This document shows, one piece after another, positions 34,454 to 43,217 of a stretch of 53,219 nucleotides of DNA (position 1 is the first letter of the stretch; each line of letters opens with the position of its first letter). A model generated the notes under the pieces. It was not told where the DNA came from. It ran no database searches and saw only the letters and a list, made by a program, of their open reading frames with translations. Made by a program: the position numbers and the translations under genes. Source of the DNA: Billgrantia saliphila (GTDB lineage: Bacteria > Pseudomonadota > Gammaproteobacteria > Pseudomonadales > Halomonadaceae). The stretch covers positions 1-53,219 of the forward strand of contig NZ_PJRN01000020.1 in assembly GCF_002930105.1 (NCBI RefSeq), in the 5' to 3' direction.

Positions 34454-34585
34454 ATGAGCTCCTGCATCAGCGTACTTCCAAATGAATCTCGACGATGTAC
34501 TTGATTCGCGTTTCGAACGATACCTGTGGCACACCCATGTTGCTTTCAAGCCCAGCCCTGGAGAACCCCGAAAGGACAGCGTCTC

Positions 34586-35593
34586 CTAGCCTTCGTCCTC
34601 GCCTGCCGACATGCCGTTCCATACGATATTGTCGGCCACTTGGACCAACACTCGCGGCGGCAGCTCTCCCATGACCACGACCTGCATGGCCCGGTCCTCG
34701 GACGCCACATGACGCACCACGGCTAGCGAAATGCCCAAACGATGAAGGCCGGGAATCAGGCGCTCCCGCCCCTCCTCGATGGGTTCGACGAACAGACTGA
34801 GCGTAGAGAGGCCGTCGCTGTAGATGCGATGCGCAACCGTCTCGTCGTGCTGCTCGACATCGGTATCCACCGGCTGGTCGATGAAGCCCTCCGGCAACCA
34901 GCCGGGGCGCCACGCCTGACGAGGCGGCGCTCGCCGAGCGTCGAGCACCACGCCGCCCTCATGCAATTGTGGCGGCTGCAGCTCGGTGAGCTGAAAAGTC
35001 TCGACCACGCGTCCGCGCTCGTCGATCAGTTCGCGCTTGAGCGGCAGCGCCGTGTCGGCGTCGAGCCAAAGACGCTGACCGAAGCGCATGCCATCCAGCG
35101 GTTCGATATCCAGGCGCACCGCACTGCGATTGGCAATGCGCTCGTCATTGCCCATGGTCAGGCGGTAGTAGCGATCGATATGACGGGAGATGCCCGCTGG
35201 CGATGCGGGGGCATCGTCGTCGCTGTCGGCCCAGGTCATGCGCCCGATACGACCATGACGCTCGAAGAAGACGGACGGTCCGTCAAGGAATCTCGCCACC
35301 TCCCGCTCGATGCCGTTACGAATGTCATGGGATAGCGCCAATGTGCGGACGCCATCGATACCGATGCGCACCGCACGCGCCTGGAAGACATGACAATGGC
35401 TTGCCCAGAGGCTGCGCTCGAACCACTCCAGCGCCGATCCAGGCGTATCCCATTCGGCCAATTGACGACAGTCGAACCGCTCGGGGTTCGACTCCGAAGA
35501 GACTGCCGGCTCGGCGCCGGCGGGCAACTGGTACGCCAGGAATGCGAGACCACTCAGCACGGCCAGGCGTGTTGCGCTACGCCTGCCCGACAT
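34586..35593 (-). CDS. mucB: Sigma-E regulator MucB/RseB
   Basis: A 335-residue periplasmic protein that binds the anti-sigma factor RseA/MucA and shields it from DegS-type cleavage until lipoprotein or LPS signals release it. The signal peptide ends near LPAGAEP (about residue 28). The N-terminal lipid-binding half includes ALEWFERSLWASHCHVF and DADTALPLKRELIDERG. The C-terminal half contains WLPEGF and LSLFVEPIEEG. Two cysteines in the N-terminal half (about 42 and 67) could form a disulfide. Its start codon shares one base with the mucA stop (TGATG), so it is translationally coupled. Confidence 0.92.
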   Translation of the reverse strand: MSGRRSATRLAVLSGLAFLAYQLPAGAEPAVSSESNPERFDCRQLAEWDTPGSALEWFERSLWASHCHVFQARAVRIGIDGVRTLALSHDIRNGIEREVARFLDGPSVFFERHGRIGRMTWADSDDDAPASPAGISRHIDRYYRLTMGNDERIANRSAVRLDIEPLDGMRFGQRLWLDADTALPLKRELIDERGRVVETFQLTELQPPQLHEGGVVLDARRAPPRQAWRPGWLPEGFIDQPVDTDVEQHDETVAHRIYSDGLSTLSLFVEPIEEGRERLIPGLHRLGISLAVVRHVASEDRAMQVVVMGELPPRVLVQVADNIVWNGMSAGEDEG

Positions 35594-36303
35594 CAGCGCT
35601 GCCCCAGCGTCTCGCTACCGGAGGCACGCAGCAGCGGCATCCATGCATCGCCACTGCGATAGGTGGTGCCCTCGGCGTGACGATCGAGATAAGACTGCAG
35701 CAGACGTGCCTGCTCCTGGTCCTGCTCGGCATGCGACTGGCGTGGATTCGGCGTCAGGAAAAGCGGACTGTCGGAGCCCACGCCAACGGGCATGACCCCG
35801 GATTGAGCGCCAGAGGAAGTCGCTGGCGAGAAGAGGGGCATGCCGACCGGTGAACCTTGAACGCCGACGCGTGAGGCCAGACTGGGCTGCGACGGCCCTA
35901 CGGGCGCCTGCGACTCGCTTTCGGCAAGCTCCGTGCCGCTGCCACCACTGCGGGTGAAGTCACTACCGCTGTAAAACTGCACGCCGGTGATCACCATCAG
36001 GGTAACGGCGGCAGCGATGCCGGCGCTGCGGGCAAAGGGTTGGGTGCGCCGCGATGCGTGAGGCGTATCTTCCCGGAGCGGAACCGGCTCCTGCTCCAGC
36101 CGAGCCATGATGCCGGCCGAGAGATCCGTGCTGACATCGATGTCATGATCCCGCCGCATCAGGCTGCGCACCAAGTGATAGCGCCGCCATGCGTCGGCTG
36201 CATCCGGCTCGTCTTCGAGAGACTTGAGCGCACGACGCAACTCGAGATCATCACCTTCGCTGTCCATCAGGGCAGAAAGCGACTCCCGTGCATTCTGACT
36301 CAT
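35593..36303 (-). CDS. mucA: Anti-sigma-E factor MucA/RseA
   Basis: A 236-residue single-pass inner-membrane anti-sigma factor. The cytoplasmic domain (residues 1-90) has SLSALMDSEGDDLELRRAL and AWRRYHLVRSLMR, which clamp RpoE. One membrane helix (about residues 95-112, GIAAAVTLMVITGVQF) follows. The periplasmic domain is rich in Gly, Ser, Pro and Gln and ends near SYLDRHAEGT and the C-terminal signal region. It is longer than Pseudomonas MucA (194 residues) because of the low-complexity periplasmic insert. No frameshift of the mucoid type is present. It is separated from rpoE by 176 bp with several hairpins. Confidence 0.92.
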   Translation of the reverse strand: MSQNARESLSALMDSEGDDLELRRALKSLEDEPDAADAWRRYHLVRSLMRRDHDIDVSTDLSAGIMARLEQEPVPLREDTPHASRRTQPFARSAGIAAAVTLMVITGVQFYSGSDFTRSGGSGTELAESESQAPVGPSQPSLASRVGVQGSPVGMPLFSPATSSGAQSGVMPVGVGSDSPLFLTPNPRQSHAEQDQEQARLLQSYLDRHAEGTTYRSGDAWMPLLRASGSETLGQR

Positions 36304-36323
36304 TCCTCACACCCCCACATTGT

Positions 36324-36416
36324 CAAGGCACCCCGCCTTGCAACCAATGATTTCGGTATTTTCGATTGCATTCATCCAAAATACCGACAGCCCATATAGC
36401 CGTCGCCAGGCGACGG
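36324..36416 (-). repeat. Three hairpins between rpoE and mucA
   Basis: The 176-bp gap holds CCGTCGC/GCGACGG (36400-36406 with 36410-36416), a 9-bp perfect inverted repeat CGGTATTTT/AAAATACCG (36354-36362 with 36378-36386), and CAAGGC/GCCTTG (36324-36329 with 36335-36340). None is followed by a real T tract on the minus strand, so none is a standard terminator. They could stabilise or process the mRNA and set the sigma to anti-sigma ratio. No gene is visible here. Confidence 0.6.
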
Positions 36417-36479
36417 TCAATGCTTCAGACGCCATCGACGCGAGACAGTTCAGCGAAGAGGCGAAAAGCCTTGAAAAAA

Positions 36480-37085
36480 TCACTCAGTCACCGACTCCCG
36501 CGTTCTGGCGGTGGTCACCAGCGGTTGAATGTGCTGATCGACTGCCTCCCGGGCACGGAAGATACGCGAACGCACCGTACCCACGGGACACTGCATGATA
36601 TTGGCAATATCCTCGTACGAGAGCCCGTCGAGTTCACGTAGCGTGATAGCCGTACGCAGGTCATCGGGCAGGTTCTCGATCGCCTCGAATACCGCCGCCT
36701 CGAGTTGGTCGCGCGCCAGCGAGGACTCCGGCGTCTCGATATCGGCGAGCCGACCGCTGTGATCAAGGATCTCGGCATCGACGATATCGAGATCGCTGCC
36801 CGGCGGCCTGCGCCCCTTCGATACCAGATGATTTTTCGCGGTATTGATGGCGATCCGATACATCCAGGTATAGAAGGCGCTCTCGGAACGAAAGTTACCC
36901 AGCGCCCGGTAGGCCTTGATGAAGGCCTCCTGGGCCACGTCCTGTACCTCGGCGTGATCCTGAATATAGCGACCGATCAGCCCGATGATCTTGTGCTGGT
37001 ATTTCTTAACCAGCAGATCGAAGGCTCGTGTATCGCCTTTCTGCGCGCGTTCGACGAGCTGTTGATCGGTTTCCCGGTTGCCCAT
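36480..37085 (-). CDS. rpoE: RNA polymerase sigma factor RpoE/AlgU
   Basis: A 201-residue ECF sigma factor for envelope stress. Region 2 includes DLLVKKYQHKIIGLIGRYI and DVAQEAFIKAYRALGNFR, then AFYTWMYRIAINTAKN. Region 4 has LRTAITLRELDGLSYEDIA and MQCPVGTVRSRIFRAREA. The protein is very close to AlgU of Pseudomonas and RpoE of E. coli (about 190 residues), with a slightly extended C-terminus. It heads the operon rpoE-mucA-mucB-mucD. It is expected to be held inactive by MucA at the membrane and to regulate its own operon; I did not find a convincing RpoE-type promoter upstream. Confidence 0.96.
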   Translation of the reverse strand: MGNRETDQQLVERAQKGDTRAFDLLVKKYQHKIIGLIGRYIQDHAEVQDVAQEAFIKAYRALGNFRSESAFYTWMYRIAINTAKNHLVSKGRRPPGSDLDIVDAEILDHSGRLADIETPESSLARDQLEAAVFEAIENLPDDLRTAITLRELDGLSYEDIANIMQCPVGTVRSRIFRAREAVDQHIQPLVTTARTRESVTE

Positions 37086-37385
37086 TCACTTGCCCCCTGG
37101 CCGGGAGCTGCCCTGACAGGACGGGCTGAGCGAAAGCGTGGTAACGGAATCTGCATGCATGGTATCAACCTGGAGCCAGTTGGCCGCTGAAAGTCCCTGG
37201 ACGAATTCGTCCTTCGTTGAAGCAAGTGTTCCTGTTTCTTGGCCGCGCATCAAGCCGACCGCCATGCGCCGGCGCTGTGACAAGCGTACAGGCGTCGGGT
37301 TCCGTTGCGATTGCGGTTTTCTTCCTCGGCGGGTGTATAGTAGATCACCCACATGCCTTCAACGCATCACGACACAGGTAGCAAC
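37086..37385. other. Divergent regulatory region between rpoE and the DAHP synthase gene
   Basis: This 300-bp stretch carries no gene. It holds a promoter for the rightward gene, with a TATAGT -10 (37336-37341) and TTGCGG (37311-37316) at a long 19-bp spacing. It also holds a perfect 14-bp palindrome, GGACGAATTCGTCC, at 37199-37212. On the minus strand TTGATA (near 37165) is a possible -35 for rpoE, without a good -10. Confidence 0.45.
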
Positions 37386-38462
37386 ATGTCAGATCAGCAG
37401 GTCAGCAACCTCAACGTTCTGTCCCAGGACGTCCTGATCACGCCCGAAGCCCTCAAGAATGAGATCCCCTTGACCGAAGCCGCCGAAAGGACGGTGATTG
37501 AAGGCCGCCGGACGATCCAGAACATTCTCGACGGAAGCGACCCGCGTCTGCTGGTGGTGGTTGGCCCCTGTTCGATCCACGACGTGGATGCCGCCCTCGA
37601 TTACGCCCGTCGTCTGCGCCGCCTGGCCGACCAGGTTGAGGAAAGCCTTTACATCGTAATGCGCGTCTATTTCGAGAAGCCCCGCACCACCGTGGGATGG
37701 AAAGGCTTGATCAACGATCCGCACCTGAACGGCTCGTTCGAGATCGAGGAGGGCCTCCACATAGCGCGGCGACTGCTGGTGGACCTGTCGGAACTCGGCC
37801 TGCCGCTGGCCACCGAAGCCCTCGACCCCATCTCTCCACAATACCTGCAGGACTGCATCAGCTGGTCGGCGATAGGTGCACGCACCACCGAGTCCCAGAC
37901 CCATCGCGAGATGTCTTCCGGCCTGTCCAGCCCCGTCGGCTTCAAAAACGGCACCGACGGCAGCCTGGATGTGGCGATCAATGCCCTGCAGTCGGTCTCG
38001 CATCCGCACAATTTCCTGGGCATCAACCAGAGCGGCCAGGTGGCGATCATTCGAACCCGCGGCAACGCCTATGCCCACGTGGTACTACGGGGCGGTAACG
38101 GCAAGCCCAATTACGACAGCGTCAGTGTGGCACTGGCCGAGCAGGAACTGCGCAAGGCGGGAGTGAAGCCCAACATCATGATCGACTGCTCGCACGCCAA
38201 TTCCAACAAGGACCCGGCGCTGCAGCCGCTGGTGATGGAGAACGTCACCAACCAGATTCTCGAGGGCAACCGCTCGATCATGGGGTTGATGGTCGAATCC
38301 AATCTCGGCTGGGGCAGCCAGAAAATTCTCGACGATCACAGCCAGATGCAGTACGGCGTCTCGGTTACCGATGCCTGCATCGACTGGCCCACGACCGAAG
38401 AGGTGATGACGCGCATGGCCCGTAAGCTCATACCGGTACTCGCGCAGCGTCAGGTGGATTGA
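37386..38462 (+). CDS. 3-Deoxy-7-phosphoheptulonate (DAHP) synthase, class I
   Basis: A 358-residue enzyme that condenses PEP and erythrose 4-phosphate, the first step of the shikimate pathway to aromatic amino acids. Signatures are VVGPCSIHDVDAALDYARRL, MRVYFEKPRTTVGWKGLIND, SWSAIGARTTESQTHREM, VLRGGNGKPNYD and IDCSHANSNKDP. It belongs to the AroF/AroG/AroH group with a feedback-inhibitor site; which amino acid controls it cannot be told. ATG 37386 is preferred over 37353, because the predicted transcript begins only a few bases before the latter. A strong terminator follows, so the gene stands alone. Confidence 0.95.
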   Translation: MSDQQVSNLNVLSQDVLITPEALKNEIPLTEAAERTVIEGRRTIQNILDGSDPRLLVVVGPCSIHDVDAALDYARRLRRLADQVEESLYIVMRVYFEKPRTTVGWKGLINDPHLNGSFEIEEGLHIARRLLVDLSELGLPLATEALDPISPQYLQDCISWSAIGARTTESQTHREMSSGLSSPVGFKNGTDGSLDVAINALQSVSHPHNFLGINQSGQVAIIRTRGNAYAHVVLRGGNGKPNYDSVSVALAEQELRKAGVKPNIMIDCSHANSNKDPALQPLVMENVTNQILEGNRSIMGLMVESNLGWGSQKILDDHSQMQYGVSVTDACIDWPTTEEVMTRMARKLIPVLAQRQVD

Positions 38463-38477
38463 TTCAGCGCATTCCCT

Positions 38478-38515
38478 CGCGAAAGGCCCGCCAGAGCGGG
38501 CCTTTCGCGTTTTCG
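38478..38515 (+). terminator. Rho-independent terminator of the DAHP synthase gene
   Basis: A perfect 14-bp stem (38478-38491 with 38496-38509) with a CAGA loop is followed by TTTTC. It lies 15 bp after the stop and just before the convergent dinG stop, so it may work for both. Confidence 0.85.
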
Positions 38516-38520
38516 CCCGG

Positions 38521-40665
38521 TCAGGTGGTTTCGAAACCGTCGATCTCGCGCCGGAACGGAGGCAGCGCCTCGAGCAGTGCGCGGCCGTAGCGGCGTGTGA
38601 GCACGCGGCGATCGAGCAGCGTGATGCGCCCCTGATCGGCCTCCTTGCGGATCAGCCGGCCGCAGGCTTGGACCAGTTTGATCGAGGCGTCCGGCACGCT
38701 GATGCGCATGAAAGGATTGCCGCCCTGGCTCTCGATCCATTCCGCCAGTGTCGCACCGACCGGGTCGTCGGGCACGGCGAACGGCAGTCGGGTGATCACC
38801 ACGTGCGTGAGGTATTCCCCGGGCAGGTCGATACCCTCGGCGAAACTCGCCAAGCCGAAGATGACGCTGCCCTCCCCCGCGTCCACGCGGGCACGATGAC
38901 GCTCGATCAGCTCACGCTTGGGCAGCTTGTCCTGGGCCAGCACCCTCTCGCGCCAGGCCGCCGGCAGCGCCTTCTCCACGGCTCGCAGCTGAGCGCGAGA
39001 AGAGAATAGCATCAGCACCGCCTCGCGCTCGCCCAGTTCGCTGACGAAGTCGATGATGGCCCGTTCGTGAGCATCGCGATCGCCGGGATCCACCGCTTGG
39101 CGCGGCACGCTGAGTACCGCTCGCGAATAATCAAAGGGGCTCGGCAGGCGCTGATAACGGTAGCGGTTGGCGAGCCCGGCCCGCTCCTGCAGGCGTTCGA
39201 AGCGGCCAAGCGCCGTGAGCGTAGCCGAGGTCACCACGGCACCGAAGCAGCTCCCCCAAAGAGTCCGAGCCAGGGTCGGCGCCGCCGATACGGGGCTCGC
39301 CGAGAAGGTCAGCTCCGGGTCGGCACCAAAGCGCTCGAGCGTCAGCCAGCGCGCGCGCGGCGGCTCGCCTTGGGTGTCGGGCTCGGCGTAGGCCTCCCAT
39401 AGGCCGTGCGCCTCCAGCGCCCGGCCATGCAATAGCGCCAGCAAAGGCAACCACGCTTCGGCCTGCTCGCGCTCGAGCCCGGTGTGCTTATCGGGGTCGA
39501 GACTCTCGCGCAGGATACCGGTCATGGTTTCGAGCGTGCGCGAGAGTTCGGCGACGCCCACCAGTAGCGCGCCGGCATGTTCGCGCAGGGCGTCGGGCAC
39601 CCGGCCCATGGGAAAGCGAAACTGGTGGTTCTCCTCCCCCTCCTCCAACCCATGCAGGCGGCCGGCCAGTTGATGCCCCAACGAGAAGGCCTCGCCCAGG
39701 CGCGGCTCGAGTGCCGCAATGATTCCCGGCAGGGCAGCCAGCAACCGCGCCAGGGTGGGCTGTACCGCCAGCGCCTGGTTGAGCTCGGTCAACGATTTTT
39801 TCAGGTTGCCCAGCCAGCGCAACATGCCATTGACGCCCACACGATGAGCGAAATGGGTCAGCGCCTTGTCCGGCAGATGGTGGCCTTCGTCGAAGACGTA
39901 GATACAGTCGCCGGGAGGCGGCAACACGACCCCGCCACCCAATGAGAGATCGGCGAGCACCAGATCGTGGTTGGCGACGATGATGTCGGCGGTTTCAAGG
40001 TCGCGACGCGCACGGAAGAAGGCGCAAGCGGCAAAATGGCCGCAGCGGCGATTGGTGCACTGGCGATGATCGATGGTCAGGCGACGCCAGTCCGTGTCGT
40101 CGATGGATACCGGCCAGCTTTCACGATCCCCTTCCCAGCGGCCGCTGCCGTAGGCATCGGCCATCTCCTGAGCCAAGGCCTGGAAATGATCACCACCGCT
40201 TTGCGCCAAGCTCTGCTCGAACAACGACAAGGTGGGATTGCCTTCGACCCCGTCAAGCGCCTGCTCCAGACGCGTCAGGCAGAGGTAGCGCCCGCGCCCC
40301 TTGGCCAAGGCATAGCTGAAATCGAGACCGCTGTGCGCCTTCAGCGTCGGCAGGTCCTGGTGCAGCACCTGCTCTTGCAGCGCCACGGTCGCGGTCGCCA
40401 CCACTAGCCGCTTTCCTCGCGCCTTGGCCACCGGCAGCCCCGCCAGCAGATAGGCCAGGGTCTTGCCGGTGCCGGTGCCCGCCTCGAGCACACAGACATG
40501 CTCGTCGGAGAGCCGCTTGCCGTCGTCATCGACCTCGATGGCGCTCAGCGTGCGGGCGATCTCGGCGATCATCAGGCGCTGGCCGTAGCGTGGCGTCAGC
40601 CCCTGGGCCTCCAGCACGCGGCGGTAGGCGGCCTGTATCTCGCCCTTGAGGGCCTCGTCCAGCAT
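38521..40665 (-). CDS. dinG: ATP-dependent DNA helicase DinG
   Basis: A 714-residue superfamily 2 helicase of the XPD/DinG type, which unwinds 5' to 3' and removes R-loops and other structures. Walker A is EAGTGTGKTLAYL, the Walker B box is the DEGH variant in VFDEGHHLPD, and motif VI is QACGRLIRKEADQGRI. Four cysteines, one in GRYLCLTRLE and three in HRQCTNRRCGHFAAC, fit the [4Fe-4S] cluster of E. coli DinG. Length is close to the 716 residues of the E. coli protein. The start lies 5 bp after the rhlB stop, so the two helicase genes form one operon; no LexA box is seen immediately upstream. Confidence 0.94.
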   Translation of the reverse strand: MLDEALKGEIQAAYRRVLEAQGLTPRYGQRLMIAEIARTLSAIEVDDDGKRLSDEHVCVLEAGTGTGKTLAYLLAGLPVAKARGKRLVVATATVALQEQVLHQDLPTLKAHSGLDFSYALAKGRGRYLCLTRLEQALDGVEGNPTLSLFEQSLAQSGGDHFQALAQEMADAYGSGRWEGDRESWPVSIDDTDWRRLTIDHRQCTNRRCGHFAACAFFRARRDLETADIIVANHDLVLADLSLGGGVVLPPPGDCIYVFDEGHHLPDKALTHFAHRVGVNGMLRWLGNLKKSLTELNQALAVQPTLARLLAALPGIIAALEPRLGEAFSLGHQLAGRLHGLEEGEENHQFRFPMGRVPDALREHAGALLVGVAELSRTLETMTGILRESLDPDKHTGLEREQAEAWLPLLALLHGRALEAHGLWEAYAEPDTQGEPPRARWLTLERFGADPELTFSASPVSAAPTLARTLWGSCFGAVVTSATLTALGRFERLQERAGLANRYRYQRLPSPFDYSRAVLSVPRQAVDPGDRDAHERAIIDFVSELGEREAVLMLFSSRAQLRAVEKALPAAWRERVLAQDKLPKRELIERHRARVDAGEGSVIFGLASFAEGIDLPGEYLTHVVITRLPFAVPDDPVGATLAEWIESQGGNPFMRISVPDASIKLVQACGRLIRKEADQGRITLLDRRVLTRRYGRALLEALPPFRREIDGFETT

Positions 40666-40670
40666 GGCCG

Positions 40671-41945
40671 TTACAGCAGTCCTTCGGGCGGATGCTCGCA
40701 GGGAAGCTTGTCTTGAATGTAGCGCTCGATCTCAGGCAGAGAGAAGGCATCCTCCTCACCGACGAAACTGATCGACACCCCGGTGGCCCCGGCACGACCG
40801 GTGCGACCGATACGATGGACGTAGTCCTCGGGATCCTCGGGCAAGGTGTAGTTGACCACGTGGCTGACATCCTCGATGTGAATGCCGCGGCCGGCCACGT
40901 CTGTGGCTACCAGCACCTGCACTTCGCCCTCGCGGAAACGCTCCAATGTCTTGATGCGCTGATTTTGCGGCACATCGCCGGAAAGCAGGGCGACGTTGAT
41001 GCCGGCCTTCTGGAGCAGCCCCTCGAGCTTGCGCACCAGGTCGCGGCGGTTGCCGAACACCATTACCCGATCGAAGCTCTCCTGCTTGAGTAGATTGATC
41101 AGTAGGCGCTGCTTGTCCTCGTCGCTGACCAGGTAGACGCGCTGGTCGATGTTGGCCTTGTTCTCCACCGTGACTTCAATCTCGACGTGGGCCGGCTGGT
41201 GGGTCCATTGGCTGGCCAGGTTGAGAATGTCATGGGAGAAAGTGGCCGAGAACAGGAAGGTCTGGCGCTCCTCCTTCTTCGGCGTGTGCCGGATGATACG
41301 CTTGACATCGGGTATGAAGCCCATCGACAACATGCGATCGGCTTCGTCGAGCACCAGCACTTCGACCTGAGTGAGATCGACGTCGCGCTTCTCGTGGAAA
41401 TCGAGCAATCGACCGGGCGTGGCCACCAGAATGTCGAGCTTCTTGCCCAGGTGCTCGCGCTGCTTCTGGTAGTCCATGCCGCCGACGACACTGGCTACGT
41501 TGAGATCGGTGAAGCGCGCCAGCGCCTTGGCATCCTTCTCGATCTGCAGGGCCAGTTCGCGGGTCGGGGCCACGATCAGAGCGCGCGGCGCACCGGGCTT
41601 CTGGCCCTCAGGCGTCTCTTCTTCGAGGAAGTAGGCCATTATCGAGATCAGGAAGGCAGCGGTCTTGCCCGTGCCGGTCTGGGCCTTGCCGACCACGTCG
41701 CCACCGAGCAGCGTGTGAGTCAGCGCCTCGGCCTGTATCGGAGTGCAGTACTCGAAGCCCAGGGCGTGGATGGCGCGCATCAGCGGCAAGGGCAGATCGA
41801 AGTCGTGAAAGCGCCACTTGCCCGCCACGGCAGGCACCTGAAACTGGCGCAGATCCCAGCTCGACTGGCGGCGACGCGGCTTGCGACGACGACGCTTGGG
41901 CTTGCGGTTCTCGGCCGGGGCTGTGGTCTGTTCCGACTCGCTCAT
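40671..41945 (-). CDS. rhlB: DEAD-box RNA helicase RhlB
   Basis: A 424-residue ATP-dependent RNA helicase. The Q motif is around [26 protein letters not shown], motif I AQTGTGKT, motif [10 protein letters not shown], motif III FSATF, and motif [12 protein letters not shown]. In E. coli RhlB unwinds structured RNA for the degradosome. A basic N-terminal tail, [13 protein letters not shown], is typical of the Pseudomonas/Halomonas forms and should bind RNA. ATG 41945 fits the family; its ribosome-binding site is poor. The extended -10 at 41997-42005 rules out the longer start at 42158. dinG follows after 5 bp. Confidence 0.93.
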   Translation of the reverse strand: MSESEQTTAPAENRKPKRRRRKPRRRQSSWDLRQFQVPAVAGKWRFHDFDLPLPLMRAIHALGFEYCTPIQAEALTHTLLGGDVVGKAQTGTGKTAAFLISIMAYFLEEETPEGQKPGAPRALIVAPTRELALQIEKDAKALARFTDLNVASVVGGMDYQKQREHLGKKLDILVATPGRLLDFHEKRDVDLTQVEVLVLDEADRMLSMGFIPDVKRIIRHTPKKEERQTFLFSATFSHDILNLASQWTHQPAHVEIEVTVENKANIDQRVYLVSDEDKQRLLINLLKQESFDRVMVFGNRRDLVRKLEGLLQKAGINVALLSGDVPQNQRIKTLERFREGEVQVLVATDVAGRGIHIEDVSHVVNYTLPEDPEDYVHRIGRTGRAGATGVSISFVGEEDAFSLPEIERYIQDKLPCEHPPEGLL

Positions 41946-41996
41946 AGGCTGTGTGTCTTGTCCGTAGCAATAATGGGTTAGAACTTTCAGCCGCAT

Positions 41997-42005
41997 ATTG
42001 TACCA
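41997..42005 (-). promoter_or_regulatory. Extended -10 promoter of rhlB-dinG
   Basis: TGG-TACAAT on the minus strand (42005 to 41997) is an extended -10 element. The start near 41990 gives a leader of about 45 nt to the rhlB ATG. Confidence 0.55.
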
Positions 42006-42041
42006 GCCTATGGCGTCGAGGGCGCGTCTCTTGCATCGGAC

Positions 42042-42050
42042 TGTTAGAAT
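42042..42050 (+). promoter_or_regulatory. Extended -10 promoter of the basic-protein/xthA pair
   Basis: TGT-TAGAAT, the same nine bases as at the SEC-C gene, lies 44 bp before the ATG at 42094. It is divergent from the rhlB promoter, with about 40 bp between the two -10 elements. Confidence 0.5.
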
Positions 42051-42093
42051 GGCTCCTTCATGCTGCCTTTCGACACTCATGGAGCCAGGCCTG

Positions 42094-42351
42094 ATGACAC
42101 GCCGCAAGAAGACACGCTCGCTGGCCGACAAGGTGACCATCCGCACCGGCAAGCGCAAGGACTACAAGAAGTGGCGCCACGAGAACCCCGACCAGGTGAC
42201 CTCTTCGCGGCGCTTCACTCAGAAGAAACGCCAGCAGCGCAAGCTGCAGGCGGCACGCAAGCTGGCACGTCAGGAACAGGGGGTGAGCCTCCCTATTCAT
42301 CCCGGTAGCGACGAAAAGAACGAAAAGAACAGCGAGGAGCACGAAGAGTGA
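42094..42351 (+). CDS. Small, highly basic protein of unknown function
   Basis: An 85-residue protein I do not recognise. Residues 1-63 are dominated by Lys and Arg ([44 protein letters not shown]); the last 20 residues are acidic ([13 protein letters not shown]). It has no membrane segment or signal peptide. The composition suggests an RNA-, ribosome- or DNA-binding protein with an acidic tail. GGAG lies 9 nt before the ATG. Its stop overlaps the xthA GTG start by four bases (GTGA), so the two are translated together; the divergent neighbour is rhlB. A role in nucleic-acid metabolism is inferred from context only. Confidence 0.75.
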   Translation: MTRRKKTRSLADKVTIRTGKRKDYKKWRHENPDQVTSSRRFTQKKRQQRKLQAARKLARQEQGVSLPIHPGSDEKNEKNSEEHEE

Positions 42352-43181
42352 TACGTCTGGTGTCGTTCAATATCAATGGCGTGCGCGCACGGCTGCATCA
42401 GCTCGAAGCGCTGGTTGCGGCGCATCGCCCGCTAGTGATCGGGCTGCAGGAAACCAAGGTTCACGACAGTGAGTTCCCCTGCGAAGCGGTGCGGGCAATG
42501 GGGTATCACGTGCACTTCCACGGCCAGAAGGGACACTACGGCGTCGCCCTGATGTGTCACGAGACGCTCTGTCCCGAGGGGCCCGAGGAGGTTTTCTTCG
42601 GACTTCCCGGCGACGGAGAAGCGTCTCAGCGCCGCTTGATCGGCGCACGCCTGCGTACGGCAGACGGACAGCCGCTGACGGTATGGAACGGCTACTTCCC
42701 GCAAGGCGAGAACATCGATCATCCAACCAAGTTCCCCAACAAGCGCGACTTCTATGCGCGCCTGACCCAGCTTCTCGAGGAGCGGCATCGCCCCGAGGAG
42801 CGGCTGGTGGTGATGGGCGACTTCAATATCTCGCCTGAAGATATCGACATCGGGATCGGCGAGGCCAATCGCAAGCGATGGCTGCGCGAAGGCAAGACCA
42901 GTTTTCAGCCGATCGAGCGGGAGTGGCTCGGCACGCTCAAGGCATGGGGCCTGACCGACAGCCATCGGGTTCGCTACCCCGAGAACGACGACCGCTTCAG
43001 CTGGTTCGACTATCGCTCGCGCGGCTTCGAGCGGGAACCCAGGCGGGGATTGCGCATCGACCATATCCTTGTCACTGCACCGTTGGCCGAGCGCGTGCGG
43101 GATGCCGGTATCGACTACGAGGTGCGCGCCATGGAGCGCCCCTCGGACCACGCCCCGGTCTGGACCGAATTAGAACTCTGA
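42348..43181 (+). CDS. xthA: Exodeoxyribonuclease III
   Basis: A 277-residue AP endonuclease and 3'-5' exonuclease of base-excision repair. The family motifs are all present: [70 protein letters not shown] and the catalytic SDHAPVW. It starts with GTG at 42348, overlapping the stop of the basic-protein gene (GTGA), and so depends on coupling with it. Length is close to the 268 residues of E. coli XthA. It converges on the TonB-cluster TPR gene. Confidence 0.95.
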   Translation: MIRLVSFNINGVRARLHQLEALVAAHRPLVIGLQETKVHDSEFPCEAVRAMGYHVHFHGQKGHYGVALMCHETLCPEGPEEVFFGLPGDGEASQRRLIGARLRTADGQPLTVWNGYFPQGENIDHPTKFPNKRDFYARLTQLLEERHRPEERLVVMGDFNISPEDIDIGIGEANRKRWLREGKTSFQPIEREWLGTLKAWGLTDSHRVRYPENDDRFSWFDYRSRGFEREPRRGLRIDHILVTAPLAERVRDAGIDYEVRAMERPSDHAPVWTELEL

Positions 43182-43217
43182 AATTGGGTTCTTGCGACCC
43201 GCCGGGCCACGCGAGTC

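Noticed and set aside
37150..37200. A possible RpoE-type promoter (GGACTT on the minus strand) for autoregulation of rpoE
   Set aside because: The -35 resembles the GAACTT consensus, but at 16-17 bp there is only TCCAG or similar instead of TCTGA. The match is too weak to report.
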